Below are positions 46,894-55,372 of a stretch of DNA of 64,000 bases, piece by piece. The position numbers were made by a program, and so were the translations under genes. This DNA comes from Dehalococcoidia bacterium. Lineage in GTDB: Bacteria; Chloroflexota; Dehalococcoidia; Tepidiformales; Tepidiformaceae. The notes below the pieces were generated by a model. The model was not told the origin of the DNA. It saw nothing but the letters and a program-made list of their open reading frames with translations, and did not search any database. Every line of letters begins with the position of its first letter. Position 1 is the first letter of the stretch. The DNA is taken from positions 1 through 64,000 of the forward strand of contig PQAO01000021.1 in NCBI GenBank assembly GCA_003104995.1, read 5' to 3'.

Positions 46894-47495
46894 CCTGCGT
46901 CTCCTTCTCGTTTACTTGCGCCCAGGCCCTCGATCATGATCTTCAGGTACATGGCAACTGACTCCTCCGGCCGTAGTGGGAACCGCTCCGGCGTCATCTG
47001 GTGGAGCATCCCGTGGGCGAAGATGGCGGAGAGCAACGCCTGCGCTGCCACCACGTGGTCGACATCTGTCCGGATGAGTCCCCGCTCCTGCGCCGCGACC
47101 AGGTACCGCTCAACCTCGTTCGAGACATAACGACTCGTCCCGGACAGGCGGTCGTCCAGCACCGGGCGGTGGCCCCACTCCCCCAGGCTCGTGCGCACCG
47201 CCTGGTGGGCCGCCATGAATCCAAACAGGGTCGCCGTCAAGAACCGCCGAAGTTCCCCCGCGACGTCCACGGGCTCGGCCGGGAGCGGTGAGCGCTCCAG
47301 CATGGTGATCGAGGCTTCCACCTGCCGGTCCACAGCCGCCGCCACCAGTTCTTCCTTGCTGGCGAAATGACGGAACAGCGTCACTTCGTTTACGCCCGCG
47401 CGCGCTGCGATCTTTCGCGTTGTCGCCCCGCGAAAGCCTTCCTCGGCAAACACCGCGTGAGCCGCCTCGATCAGCCGATCGTGCACGCTTTCCAC
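46890..47495 (-). CDS. TetR-family transcriptional regulator
   Basis: RLIEAAHAVFAEEGFRGATTRKIAARAGVNEVTLFRHFASKEEL. GTG start at 47495, 3' end overlaps the permease start. Confidence 0.93.
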   Translation of the reverse strand: MESVHDRLIEAAHAVFAEEGFRGATTRKIAARAGVNEVTLFRHFASKEELVAAAVDRQVEASITMLERSPLPAEPVDVAGELRRFLTATLFGFMAAHQAVRTSLGEWGHRPVLDDRLSGTSRYVSNEVERYLVAAQERGLIRTDVDHVVAAQALLSAIFAHGMLHQMTPERFPLRPEESVAMYLKIMIEGLGASKREGDAG

Positions 47496-47567
47496 GCCCC
47501 CGAGCGTACCGAAGCAAGTGCTTGCTTGCAATGACGCCGCCCACACCCCCGGCTACCATGAAGTCGC

Positions 47568-48074
47568 GTGCTCGAAGAATCGTCGCTCCAACTCCGTACC
47601 CCACACGATGTTCCCCGCGCCAGCCTGGTGCTTGCCGCCGGCGAGGCCGGCAACCCCCACACCGAAGTTTGGATGGGCGGCGCCCGGAGTTACATCGGCG
47701 ATCATGTGTCCGAATCCCTGGTCAGCGCCTCCTGGCTTGTCGATTGCGCCGGCGACATGCCGGCCGCTCACCGCACGGCTGCCGGTCTCTGGGTTGCCTG
47801 CGTCTTCGCCGACCACGATGGACCGCTACCGCCGTCCCTCCGCCTCGACCAGGTGGTCGCCGACGCCGCCCACGCTGCCCGCGGTGAGCATCCGGAACCT
47901 CCGCGCCGTATCTACGTCATGTGCACCCACGGGATGAATCGCAGCGGGCTGGTCACCGGGCTCATCCTTCGCTCGCTCGGGATCGGAGCACCGGAAGCGG
48001 TCGACCGCATCCGCCTCGCCCGGCCCGGCGCGCTCTCCAACCTCCACTTCCGCGACATGCTCCTCTATTCCTGA
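47568..48074 (+). CDS. Dual-specificity/tyrosine phosphatase-like protein
   Basis: CTHGMNRSG is a CX5R(S/T) P-loop, with an upstream [10 protein letters not shown] region. Confidence 0.85.
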   Translation: MLEESSLQLRTPHDVPRASLVLAAGEAGNPHTEVWMGGARSYIGDHVSESLVSASWLVDCAGDMPAAHRTAAGLWVACVFADHDGPLPPSLRLDQVVADAAHAARGEHPEPPRRIYVMCTHGMNRSGLVTGLILRSLGIGAPEAVDRIRLARPGALSNLHFRDMLLYS

Positions 48075-48760
48075 GGCCCGTCACCGCGCAGCAGGTCTGG
48101 CCGCCGCTCCCGGGTCCGCGTCAGCCGCTGTTCCATCTTCCACTTCTCGATCTTCGCGTGGTGCCCGCTGAGCAGCACCTCGGGCACCTCCCAGCCGCGA
48201 TACTCCGCCGGGCGCGTGTACTGCGGGTGCTCCAGCAGCCCCCCCGCGAACGACTCCTCCTCCGGCGAGACCTCGTCGCCCAGCGCCCCGGGGATGTGCC
48301 GCGCCACCGCGTCGATCAGGACCATCGCCGGCAGCTCCCCGCCGGTCAGGATGTAGTCGCCAATCGAGATCTCGCGGTCCACGCAGTGCTCCACGAACCG
48401 CTCATCCACACCCTCGTACCGCCCGCACACCAGCACCAGCCGCTCGTTTCGCGCAAGCTCGCGCACCAGCCGGTCGCTCAGCACCTCGCCCTGGGGCGAG
48501 AGGTAGACCACCAGTCCCGGCGGCCCATCCTGCTCCTGCACGAACTGGAGCGCCCGGTCGAGCACGTCCACCCGCATCACCATCCCCTGCCCGCCGCCAA
48601 ACGGGTAGTCGTCGACGGACTTGTGCCGGTCGGTCGCGTGTTCGCGGATGTCGTGGATCTGGAGGTCCAGCAGCCCATCCTCGCGCGCCCGCTTGATGAT
48701 CGAGACATCCAGTGGCCCACGGAAGGCATCGGGAAACAGGGTCAGGACGTCGATTCTCAC
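48065..48760 (-). CDS. trmD: tRNA (guanine-N1)-methyltransferase TrmD
   Basis: [81 protein letters not shown]. Confidence 0.97.
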   Translation of the reverse strand: MRIDVLTLFPDAFRGPLDVSIIKRAREDGLLDLQIHDIREHATDRHKSVDDYPFGGGQGMVMRVDVLDRALQFVQEQDGPPGLVVYLSPQGEVLSDRLVRELARNERLVLVCGRYEGVDERFVEHCVDREISIGDYILTGGELPAMVLIDAVARHIPGALGDEVSPEEESFAGGLLEHPQYTRPAEYRGWEVPEVLLSGHHAKIEKWKMEQRLTRTRERRPDLLRGDGPQE

Positions 48761-48817
48761 GGCACAGCCACCATTGCCGATCCACGATTCAGCGGCAAGG
48801 GCGGAGCGCAGGGCCGC

Positions 48818-49378
48818 TCAATCTCCAGGCGCCACCACGAAGCCAGTCACGCCCTCGACGAACGCTGCGGGCGCCGTCGCGCCGCAACCGAGTTCCACGA
48901 GCACCACCTTCCCCGGCGACCGCACCCACGCCGCCCGCCCGTCCCCATTGCCGTCAACGAACACGACCCGGTACGTCTCGCCGAAGATGTCATCGATGCC
49001 GCGATACACGGCGTAGAGCTTCCAGTCGTTCCCCGCGCTCCCTGCCCCAAAGAACGCCTCCGCCACCTCGCCGAACTGTTCGGCCGCCCGGTACTCGGCG
49101 TGGCAGCCCGTCACCTGGAACACCCGGGCGGTGGCGCCCGTTGTGCCTTCCGGGCAGGGCAGTTCGCCCACGTCCGTGGTCCCGGCCGGCTTGCATTGGC
49201 GCTCCACCGCTTCGAGTGAGTCGCGGAATGCGTCGCGGTCGCCGTCCAGTACCAACCGGATCGTGGCATCGACCGCCGCGTCGCCGGTCCAGTCGTCGCG
49301 CTCGTCTCCGCCGCACGCCACGGCAGCAATCGCCATCGCCAGAAGCACGCTGTTCGTCACCCAGAATGAGCAGTGCAT
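48818..49378 (-). CDS. Hypothetical lipoprotein
   Basis: MHCSFWVTNSVLLAMAIAAVACGGDERD is a signal peptide with lipobox. No recognised domain. Confidence 0.6.
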   Translation of the reverse strand: MHCSFWVTNSVLLAMAIAAVACGGDERDDWTGDAAVDATIRLVLDGDRDAFRDSLEAVERQCKPAGTTDVGELPCPEGTTGATARVFQVTGCHAEYRAAEQFGEVAEAFFGAGSAGNDWKLYAVYRGIDDIFGETYRVVFVDGNGDGRAAWVRSPGKVVLVELGCGATAPAAFVEGVTGFVVAPGD

Positions 49379-49511
49379 AAGCCCTCCTTCGGCGAGCGCG
49401 CTGGCTAACCACCTGCAGTGACATGCCACAGGCCCGCGCTGACGCCAGCAGTGTACTTGGACTCTCCGCTCTCGGCGTCCTCAATTCTTGGGAATCTCGG
49501 GATCTGGCGTC

Positions 49512-49919
49512 CTATAACTGTAACGCCAGGGACACACAACTCCCTCCGAGCAGACTGTACGTTGGCACCAGGCTCCTGAGGCCGGTATGCCTTCGTGAAG
49601 GGAAACACCCGCATCGGCCAGCGGGAGTCCATCGTCTCACAACCAACTGGACGCCCACACCGGCGGAGAAGAATGTGACGAAGGCCGCAGTCGCCCACAG
49701 AACCCCTCGCTCGGCCTGCCACAACACCATAGCGACCGAGGTAAGCGAAAGAACCAACTCAGTCGACACGATCACCCTGGATAGCGCGAGGACGCGATCC
49801 GGATGTACAAGTCGCCAGGAGTACAAGGCAAACAAGAAGTCTCTTCGTTGTCTAAGTTTCGTGGTAGAACCGAATAAAAGTACGCCTGAATCTATAAGCA
49901 AGACGATTTCTGGTATCAT
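49512..49919 (-). CDS. MauE/DoxX-like small membrane protein
   Basis: Several hydrophobic helices and RCGCFP near the last helix, as in MauE-type proteins. Lies in AT-richer DNA. Confidence 0.55.
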   Translation of the reverse strand: MIPEIVLLIDSGVLLFGSTTKLRQRRDFLFALYSWRLVHPDRVLALSRVIVSTELVLSLTSVAMVLWQAERGVLWATAAFVTFFSAGVGVQLVVRRWTPAGRCGCFPSRRHTGLRSLVPTYSLLGGSCVSLALQL

Positions 49920-50119
49920 GGTCTGTTGCCTCAATGTGATTATCTAGCAATTTGGAACGATACGCACTTAGAGCCCATCCCCAAATTGAGGGATGCACAG
50001 GCGAGGACGACATTGATACTCGATTTTAGGGGCGCACAGCTTCGACCGAAAGAGCAATCGTTGATGTGCGGATACGTTTTGCAGCGCTGCACCAATACTG
50101 CGGTCCGCAGGAGGTTTTC

Positions 50120-50641
50120 ATGTTTGCAGCTATCGGATGTGGCGTAAGCGGAGCGATCACAAGCACATGCCCTGGACACCAAGTGTGGATCCTCGGTTCA
50201 AATTCCGTTGCGATCGACATTGGCGCGTCCGCAGGCTCTGCGGTTCAGTTCAATGTACAGTCTGGATACACCGTGCGAGGTGTCGTCTCAGGTATCCAGT
50301 CGTCGTGTGGGGGGCTTGCCGGCTCGACGGTCATCATCGACATCGAACTATATGGCACGGATCTCAACCCCTACGATTGGGTTCCCGTGGGGCAGGTGTC
50401 GTACACGCACATCTCCCCGAGCGTTTCGTTGGGGAACGTCCTCTCCGCTGGAGCCACAGTCGGTACGGTCGGCAACTACAGCGGTAATGCGAATGGCAGC
50501 GGCCATGGGCACCCTAGCAATTGGGTCTGCTACGGCTCTGCGCATCCGTGCTGGACCGGAGCTCATGTCCACCAAGAGTGGAAGTCGTATTACTACTCTG
50601 TGAGTTGTTCGAACAGTTGCCCTTGGCCTGGCCAGATCTAG
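50120..50641 (+). CDS. M23 (LytM)-like domain protein, Cys-rich, likely non-canonical zinc site
   Basis: SD caggagg then ATG at 50120. SVAIDIGASAGSAVQF resembles HxGxDIxAPxGTPV. VSYTHISPSVSLGNVLSAGATVGTVGN...TGAHVHQEW resembles the YAHLS/HxH part of M23. Confidence 0.6.
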   Translation: MFAAIGCGVSGAITSTCPGHQVWILGSNSVAIDIGASAGSAVQFNVQSGYTVRGVVSGIQSSCGGLAGSTVIIDIELYGTDLNPYDWVPVGQVSYTHISPSVSLGNVLSAGATVGTVGNYSGNANGSGHGHPSNWVCYGSAHPCWTGAHVHQEWKSYYYSVSCSNSCPWPGQI

Positions 50642-50663
50642 GTCCTTCAGGCCTCCAATAGCC

Positions 50664-50694
50664 CCGGGGGCGGGAACTTAGGTCCCGCCCCCAA
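50664..50694 (+). terminator. Hairpin after the M23-like ORF
   Basis: gggggcggga-acttagg-tcccgccccc, 10-bp perfect stem at 50666-50692, 25 nt after the stop. No strong U-tract. Confidence 0.5.
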
Positions 50695-50770
50695 CGTTCC
50701 CTAAAATGCGGCTTGTGGTCGCTCGGCGTAGTCGCGAATATGCCTCATGCGCCCCTGGAGCGGAGATCTG

Positions 50771-51037
50771 ATGACTATCGATCCAAGGCACACCCTGGAA
50801 AATGAGCACTGCCGAGAGTTGACGACGGCGGAGCGGGAGGTCGTCGTGCTTCTCACCGAGGGCCTGACCGTCGTCGAGGTGGCGTGCCGGCGCGTTGTGG
50901 AGGAATCGACCGTGCGGTCTCACATCAAGCATGTGCATCAGAAGCTGGGCACCCACCGGCTGGCCCAAATCGTCCGCTTCGGGTTCCGTCACCGCGAGTG
51001 CTGTCTGGGTGGGGAACGCCCCGGTTGGGAGTTCTAG
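50771..51037 (+). CDS. Standalone LuxR/NarL-type HTH protein
   Basis: ELTTAEREVVVLLTEGLTVVEVACRRVVEESTVRSHIKHVHQKLGTHRLAQIVRF is a LuxR-C HTH. No receiver domain. Confidence 0.8.
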   Translation: MTIDPRHTLENEHCRELTTAEREVVVLLTEGLTVVEVACRRVVEESTVRSHIKHVHQKLGTHRLAQIVRFGFRHRECCLGGERPGWEF

Positions 51038-51525
51038 CCCGCGCTATCGTGCTCCAGCGGACCCTCCAACAACTCCGCCACGTGACCCAGCAGCGGCAAG
51101 AGCACGTCCATCCCCTGCCCTGCCGCCTTCGGGCTCCCTGGCAGGTTCACGATCAGCGTCCGCCCACGCGTGACCGCCACGCCCCGGGTCAGCGCTGCAT
51201 AGGGCGTGTGCCTCAACCCGTTCTCGATGAGCGCAATCGGGATCCCGGGCACATCCCGCTCCGCGATGTCGCGGGTAGCCTCCGGTGTCTGGTCCCGCGG
51301 TGTCAGCCCTGTTCCTCCTGTGGTCAGGATGACGTCGCAAATCTCCGCGTCGGCCCAGACCCGCAGGTGCTCGGCGATGAGCGCCCGGTCGTCCGCGACG
51401 ATATCGTGGCGGACCACCTCGTGCCCGGCTTCGATCAGCATCCGCGCGATCGTTTGGCCCGAGACATCCTCCCGTTCGCCGGCCGCGCCCTTGTCCGATG
51501 CCGTGAGGATTGCGATTCGTGCCAT
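51034..51525 (-). CDS. MogA/MoaB-family molybdenum cofactor biosynthesis protein
   Basis: IAILTASDKGAAGEREDVSGQTIARML, VILTTGGTGLTPRDQTPEAT, LIVNLPGSPKAAGQGMDVLLPLL. Confidence 0.93.
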   Translation of the reverse strand: MARIAILTASDKGAAGEREDVSGQTIARMLIEAGHEVVRHDIVADDRALIAEHLRVWADAEICDVILTTGGTGLTPRDQTPEATRDIAERDVPGIPIALIENGLRHTPYAALTRGVAVTRGRTLIVNLPGSPKAAGQGMDVLLPLLGHVAELLEGPLEHDSAG

Positions 51526-51548
51526 GGGGGCGATCCTACCTCAGGTCG

Positions 51549-51573
51549 CCCCATTCCTCCCCACTGTTCCCCC
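51549..51573 (-). promoter_or_regulatory. Three 10-bp-phased (T/G)GGGG boxes facing mogA, MraZ-box-like
   Basis: Minus strand GGGGGaacagTGGGGaggaaTGGGG, exact 10-nt phase, just upstream of the mogA-like start. Confidence 0.45.
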
Positions 51574-51626
51574 GCAGCCCTCGTAAGGGCTTTCCCGGAC
51601 TCTCGATAACTTGTCAAGAAAAACCG

Positions 51627-51656
51627 TTGACACGCTCTCCACCCTGCCCATAGTAT
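51627..51656 (+). promoter_or_regulatory. Sigma70-type promoter for mraZ/dcw
   Basis: TTGACA (51627-51632), 18-nt spacer, TAGTAT (51651-51656). Confidence 0.8.
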
Positions 51657-51661
51657 GGCGC

Positions 51662-51690
51662 GTGGGGTGAAATGGGGTGAAATGGGGCAA
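51662..51690 (+). promoter_or_regulatory. MraZ-binding repeats (three TGGGG boxes, 10-bp phase)
   Basis: gTGGGGtgaaaTGGGGtgaaaTGGGGcaa immediately downstream of the -10 and upstream of mraZ. Matches the known pattern of TGGG direct repeats bound by MraZ. Confidence 0.8.
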
Positions 51691-51749
51691 GCGCCCTTGC
51701 TCTCCCAATTTCGGGGCCAGCCGGCCCACACCCCGGAAGGGTTCGGGGG

Positions 51750-52178
51750 ATGCGATTCGTAGGCACCTTCGATTACGTGCTCGACGACCGGAACCGGGTC
51801 CCAATCCCGCCGGTCTATCGTGGCGCGTTCGACGAAGGCGGCTATATCGCCACCGGCACCGAGCCCTGCCTGGTTCTCCACACCCTCGACTCGTTCGCCC
51901 GCGCGTCCGAGATCATCGAGGCCATCCCAGAAGAGACGAAGGAAGGCGAGGATGCCCGGCGCGACTTCTATGGCAAGGTCTGGCCCTTGCAGAAGGATGC
52001 CCAGGGCCGCGTCACCATCCGCGAGGACCTTGCGAAGTTCGCCGGGCTCACCAAGGACGTCAAAGTTGTTGGCGTCGGCCGGCGCATGGAGGTCTGGGAC
52101 AGCGCCACCTTCGACTCGCGTGAAGAGGCTCGCCAGGCCGCCCGAGTCACCGCAGTCCAGAGAGCTCAGGAGGGGTAA
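51750..52178 (+). CDS. mraZ: Transcriptional regulator MraZ
   Basis: MRFVGTFDYVLDDRNRVPIPPVYR and KDAQGRVTIREDLAKFAGLTKDVKVVGVGRRMEVWD. Heads the dcw cluster. Confidence 0.96.
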   Translation: MRFVGTFDYVLDDRNRVPIPPVYRGAFDEGGYIATGTEPCLVLHTLDSFARASEIIEAIPEETKEGEDARRDFYGKVWPLQKDAQGRVTIREDLAKFAGLTKDVKVVGVGRRMEVWDSATFDSREEARQAARVTAVQRAQEG

Positions 52179-52179
52179 C

Positions 52180-53142
52180 GTGGTTGTTATGACAGCTCCA
52201 GCGCCCGTCCACATCCCGGTGCTCCTCCGTGAGGCGCTCGAACTGCTCGACGTCCGTGACGGCGGCAGCTACATCGATTGCACCACCGGCCTCGGTGGGC
52301 ACAGCGAAGCGATCGCCCGCGCCATGGGCGAAACCGGCCGGCTCCTGTGTCTCGACCAGGACCGCGAAGCGCTGGAGTTCGCGCGCACGAGACTGGCGCC
52401 GTTTGGGAGGCGGGTCAGATTCGTCCACGCGAACTTCCGTGAACTCGCGGATGTCGCGGCACAGGAAGGTTTCCAGGAAGTCGATGGCATTCTCATGGAC
52501 CTCGGCGTCTCGTCATTCCAGATGGGCACGGCTGAACGCGGCTTCGCGTTCGCGCTCGAAGGTCCCCTGGATATGCGCATGGACCCGGGTTCCGGCGGCC
52601 TCACCGCCGCCGGCATCGTCAACACCTGGGACGAAACGTCGCTCGCAGACCTCATCTATGAATACGGAGAGGAACGGCAGTCGCGCCGGATCGCCAGGGC
52701 GATCGTGCGCAACCGGCCGCTGCGGACGACCTGGGATCTAGCCAGATCTGTCGAGCAGGCTGTGGGGGGTGCCAGGAGACACACCCAAATTCACCCCGCC
52801 ACCAAAGTCTTCCAGGCGCTCCGGATCCGCGTGAATGGCGAACTCGACAGCCTTCGCGCGGCCCTCCCGCTCGCCCACAGCCTGCTCGGCTCTGGAAACT
52901 CGCACGGCGGCCGCCTGGCCGTCATCAGTTTCCATTCTCTCGAAGACCGCATCGTGAAGCAGTATTTCCGCCGCGAATCGACTGGCTGCATTTGCCCGCC
53001 AGAACTGCCGATCTGCCGCTGTGGCCATGTGGCAACCCTCCGCGAACTCACCCGGCGCGGCATCCGGCCAGGCGAGGCCGAGGTTGCCGCGAACCCACGT
53101 TCGCGAAGTGCTGTCCTTCGGGCGGCGGAACGGGTCCACTGA
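52180..53142 (+). CDS. rsmH: 16S rRNA (cytosine1402-N4)-methyltransferase RsmH
   Basis: HIPVLLREALELL, YIDCTTGLGGHSEAI, DGILMDLGVSSFQ, VISFHSLEDRIVKQYF. GTG start after aggagggg SD. Confidence 0.96.
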   Translation: MVVMTAPAPVHIPVLLREALELLDVRDGGSYIDCTTGLGGHSEAIARAMGETGRLLCLDQDREALEFARTRLAPFGRRVRFVHANFRELADVAAQEGFQEVDGILMDLGVSSFQMGTAERGFAFALEGPLDMRMDPGSGGLTAAGIVNTWDETSLADLIYEYGEERQSRRIARAIVRNRPLRTTWDLARSVEQAVGGARRHTQIHPATKVFQALRIRVNGELDSLRAALPLAHSLLGSGNSHGGRLAVISFHSLEDRIVKQYFRRESTGCICPPELPICRCGHVATLRELTRRGIRPGEAEVAANPRSRSAVLRAAERVH

Positions 53143-53143
53143 C

Positions 53144-53575
53144 ATGGCAGCCATCAATCATCCCCTCGGTAGGGCCGGACGCGGGCTTCCACTGCGGAAC
53201 CCGGCCGGCGGCCTAAATTGGACGCTGATCGGTGCCGTCGCCCTCGTGGCGCTGACGGCCATGCTCCCCGTCATTCAGAACAGTGCGGCGACCAGCCAGG
53301 GGTTCGATATCCAGGCAATCCGTCAGCGCGAAACTGCTGTTAACGGCGAAATCTCACTGCTCGAAAGCGATGTCGCGCGCCTCACGTCGCTCAACCGCAT
53401 CGAGCGGCGCGCCCAGGATATCGGGATGGTCCACGCGGCCAACCCCATCTTTGTTTCAGTGAACGAGCCCGGCCCCGCGCCGGCGAAGCTTCCCGCGGAG
53501 TATCTCCCCCGGCGCACCCCCGAACAGGATGCGCCAGCTCCCTGGTGGAAGCCGCTCGTAGGCTGGCTGCCCTGA
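53144..53575 (+). CDS. FtsL-like septum formation initiator protein
   Basis: Single TM helix followed by a short coiled-coil-like region (EISLLESDVARLTSLNRIERRAQDIGM). Positioned between rsmH and ftsI. Confidence 0.75.
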   Translation: MAAINHPLGRAGRGLPLRNPAGGLNWTLIGAVALVALTAMLPVIQNSAATSQGFDIQAIRQRETAVNGEISLLESDVARLTSLNRIERRAQDIGMVHAANPIFVSVNEPGPAPAKLPAEYLPRRTPEQDAPAPWWKPLVGWLP

Positions 53576-53629
53576 CCGGGTAGCCCAAGTGTGCCCGCCC
53601 TTCGGGGCAGGCGTGGAGGCGCGTTTCGG

Positions 53630-55372
53630 ATGTCGCACCCAAAGGCGCGGCCTACTCGCCGTGTGTGGCTGCCGGCCTTCTTCTTCGGGGCCTTTGCCCT
53701 CGTTATCTGTGCGCGTCTCGTCCAGCTCCAGGTTATCGAACACGATACATACGCGGCCCGCGCGAAGGCCGAACTTTCTGGAAGCCAGACCATCTACGCC
53801 CGCCGCGGTGCCATCCTCGACCGAAACGGCGCCGTCCTCGCCACCAGCGTCGAGACCTGGGACATCTATGTAAGTTCCCGCTCCTGGCGCGACCCTAGCA
53901 CCGCCGCCACGGCATCCGCCGAACTGGCCAGGCTGCTCAAGGCCGACCCGGCCGCGCTTCGGGCAGAGGTCGCCACTTCGGAACTCGTCGATGTACCCAT
54001 CCGAAAGAAAGTCGACTACGAGACCGGCCTGGAGATCGTCAACAAAGGGCTCCCGGGCATCATCGCCTTGCCTAATACCGGCCGCGTGAACCCCGAAGGC
54101 GATGTCGCCGCTTCAGTGCTCGGTTTCATTGGCACCGACAACACCGGCCTCGCAGGCATCGAGGCGGCCTACAACGAGGTGCTCCAGGGGCAGCCTGGAA
54201 AGGCGATCTACGAACGTGACACGAGCGGCGAGCCCATCCCGTACGGGCACTATGTCGCTACCGAGCCCCGGCCCGGCGAAGACATCGTCCTCACCATCGA
54301 CCGCTACCTCCAGCAGATGGCCGAAGAACGCCTGGCCGCTGCCATCAAGGACCACCGCGCCGTGGGCGGCTCGATCATCATGATGGACCCAGCCACCGGC
54401 GAGATTCTCGCCCTCGCCACCTCTCCCGGCCTGGTCTTCAGTACCCTCGATCTCAACGACCCGCAGGTCCTGGAGTTGCTTCGCAACCGCGCCGTGACCG
54501 ACCTGTACGAGCCGGGCTCGGTCATGAAGATCGTCACCGCTGCGGCCGCCATCGACGCCGGCGCGGTCACCCCCGACACCACCTACTACGACAGTGGAAT
54601 CGCGCTCATCTACGACGTACCCATCAAGAACTGGGACGACAACGTCTACGGCGAGCAGACCATGACAGGCGTGCTTCAGAACAGCATCAACACCGGCGCC
54701 ATCTTCATGATGCAGGCCCTGGAAGCGAAGGACCCCGGCGGCTTCCAGCGTTACCTCGATGCATTCGGATTCGGCAAGCCCACGGGGATCGACCTGCAGG
54801 GCGAGGCGACGGGCATCATCCGCCGGACCACCGATCCCGACTATTCGCCAGTCGACCTGGCCACCCAGGCCTTCGGGCAGTCCATCAGCGTCACTCCGGT
54901 CCAGATGCTGACTGCCGTCGCGGCCGCCATCAACGGGGGCAACGTCATGCGGCCGCACCTGGTGAAGGCCTACATCGGCCAGGATGGCTCCCGCCGCGAG
55001 GTGGGCCCCGAAGTCGTTGGGCGGGCTGTCTCGGCCGAGACCAGCGCCACCGTCCGTGGGATGCTCAACAAGGTGGTCGATTCGGACTTGAACATCCACC
55101 CCGGCAACCCGAAGTTCTACACCGCCGGCGGCAAGTCCGGTACCGCCAACGTCCCCGTCCCCAACGGTTACGACGACACCCAGATTGCCTCGTTCGTCGG
55201 CTTCGCTCCTCTGGATCAGCCCGAAATCCTGGTCCTGGTCAAGATCGACGAGAACCAGGACGGCCTCACGGGCACGGCCGCGGCCGGCCCCATCTTTGCC
55301 TCCCTGGCCGACGATGCCCTGCGCTACATGAACATCCGGCCCGATAAGGGCGCCTACGTGAGCCAGCGATGA
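53630..55372 (+). CDS. ftsI: Penicillin-binding protein / peptidoglycan transpeptidase FtsI-like
   Basis: RRGAILDRNGAVLA, EPGSVMKIVTAAA (SxxK), QNSINTG (SxN), GGKSGTAN (KSG). Confidence 0.93.
   Translation: MSHPKARPTRRVWLPAFFFGAFALVICARLVQLQVIEHDTYAARAKAELSGSQTIYARRGAILDRNGAVLATSVETWDIYVSSRSWRDPSTAATASAELARLLKADPAALRAEVATSELVDVPIRKKVDYETGLEIVNKGLPGIIALPNTGRVNPEGDVAASVLGFIGTDNTGLAGIEAAYNEVLQGQPGKAIYERDTSGEPIPYGHYVATEPRPGEDIVLTIDRYLQQMAEERLAAAIKDHRAVGGSIIMMDPATGEILALATSPGLVFSTLDLNDPQVLELLRNRAVTDLYEPGSVMKIVTAAAAIDAGAVTPDTTYYDSGIALIYDVPIKNWDDNVYGEQTMTGVLQNSINTGAIFMMQALEAKDPGGFQRYLDAFGFGKPTGIDLQGEATGIIRRTTDPDYSPVDLATQAFGQSISVTPVQMLTAVAAAINGGNVMRPHLVKAYIGQDGSRREVGPEVVGRAVSAETSATVRGMLNKVVDSDLNIHPGNPKFYTAGGKSGTANVPVPNGYDDTQIASFVGFAPLDQPEILVLVKIDENQDGLTGTAAAGPIFASLADDALRYMNIRPDKGAYVSQR

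Noticed and set aside
51575-51592. Small hairpin agccct-cgta-agggct followed by TT upstream of mogA
   Set aside because: Only a 6-bp stem with a minimal T-run, located in a divergent promoter region. Too weak to call a terminator.
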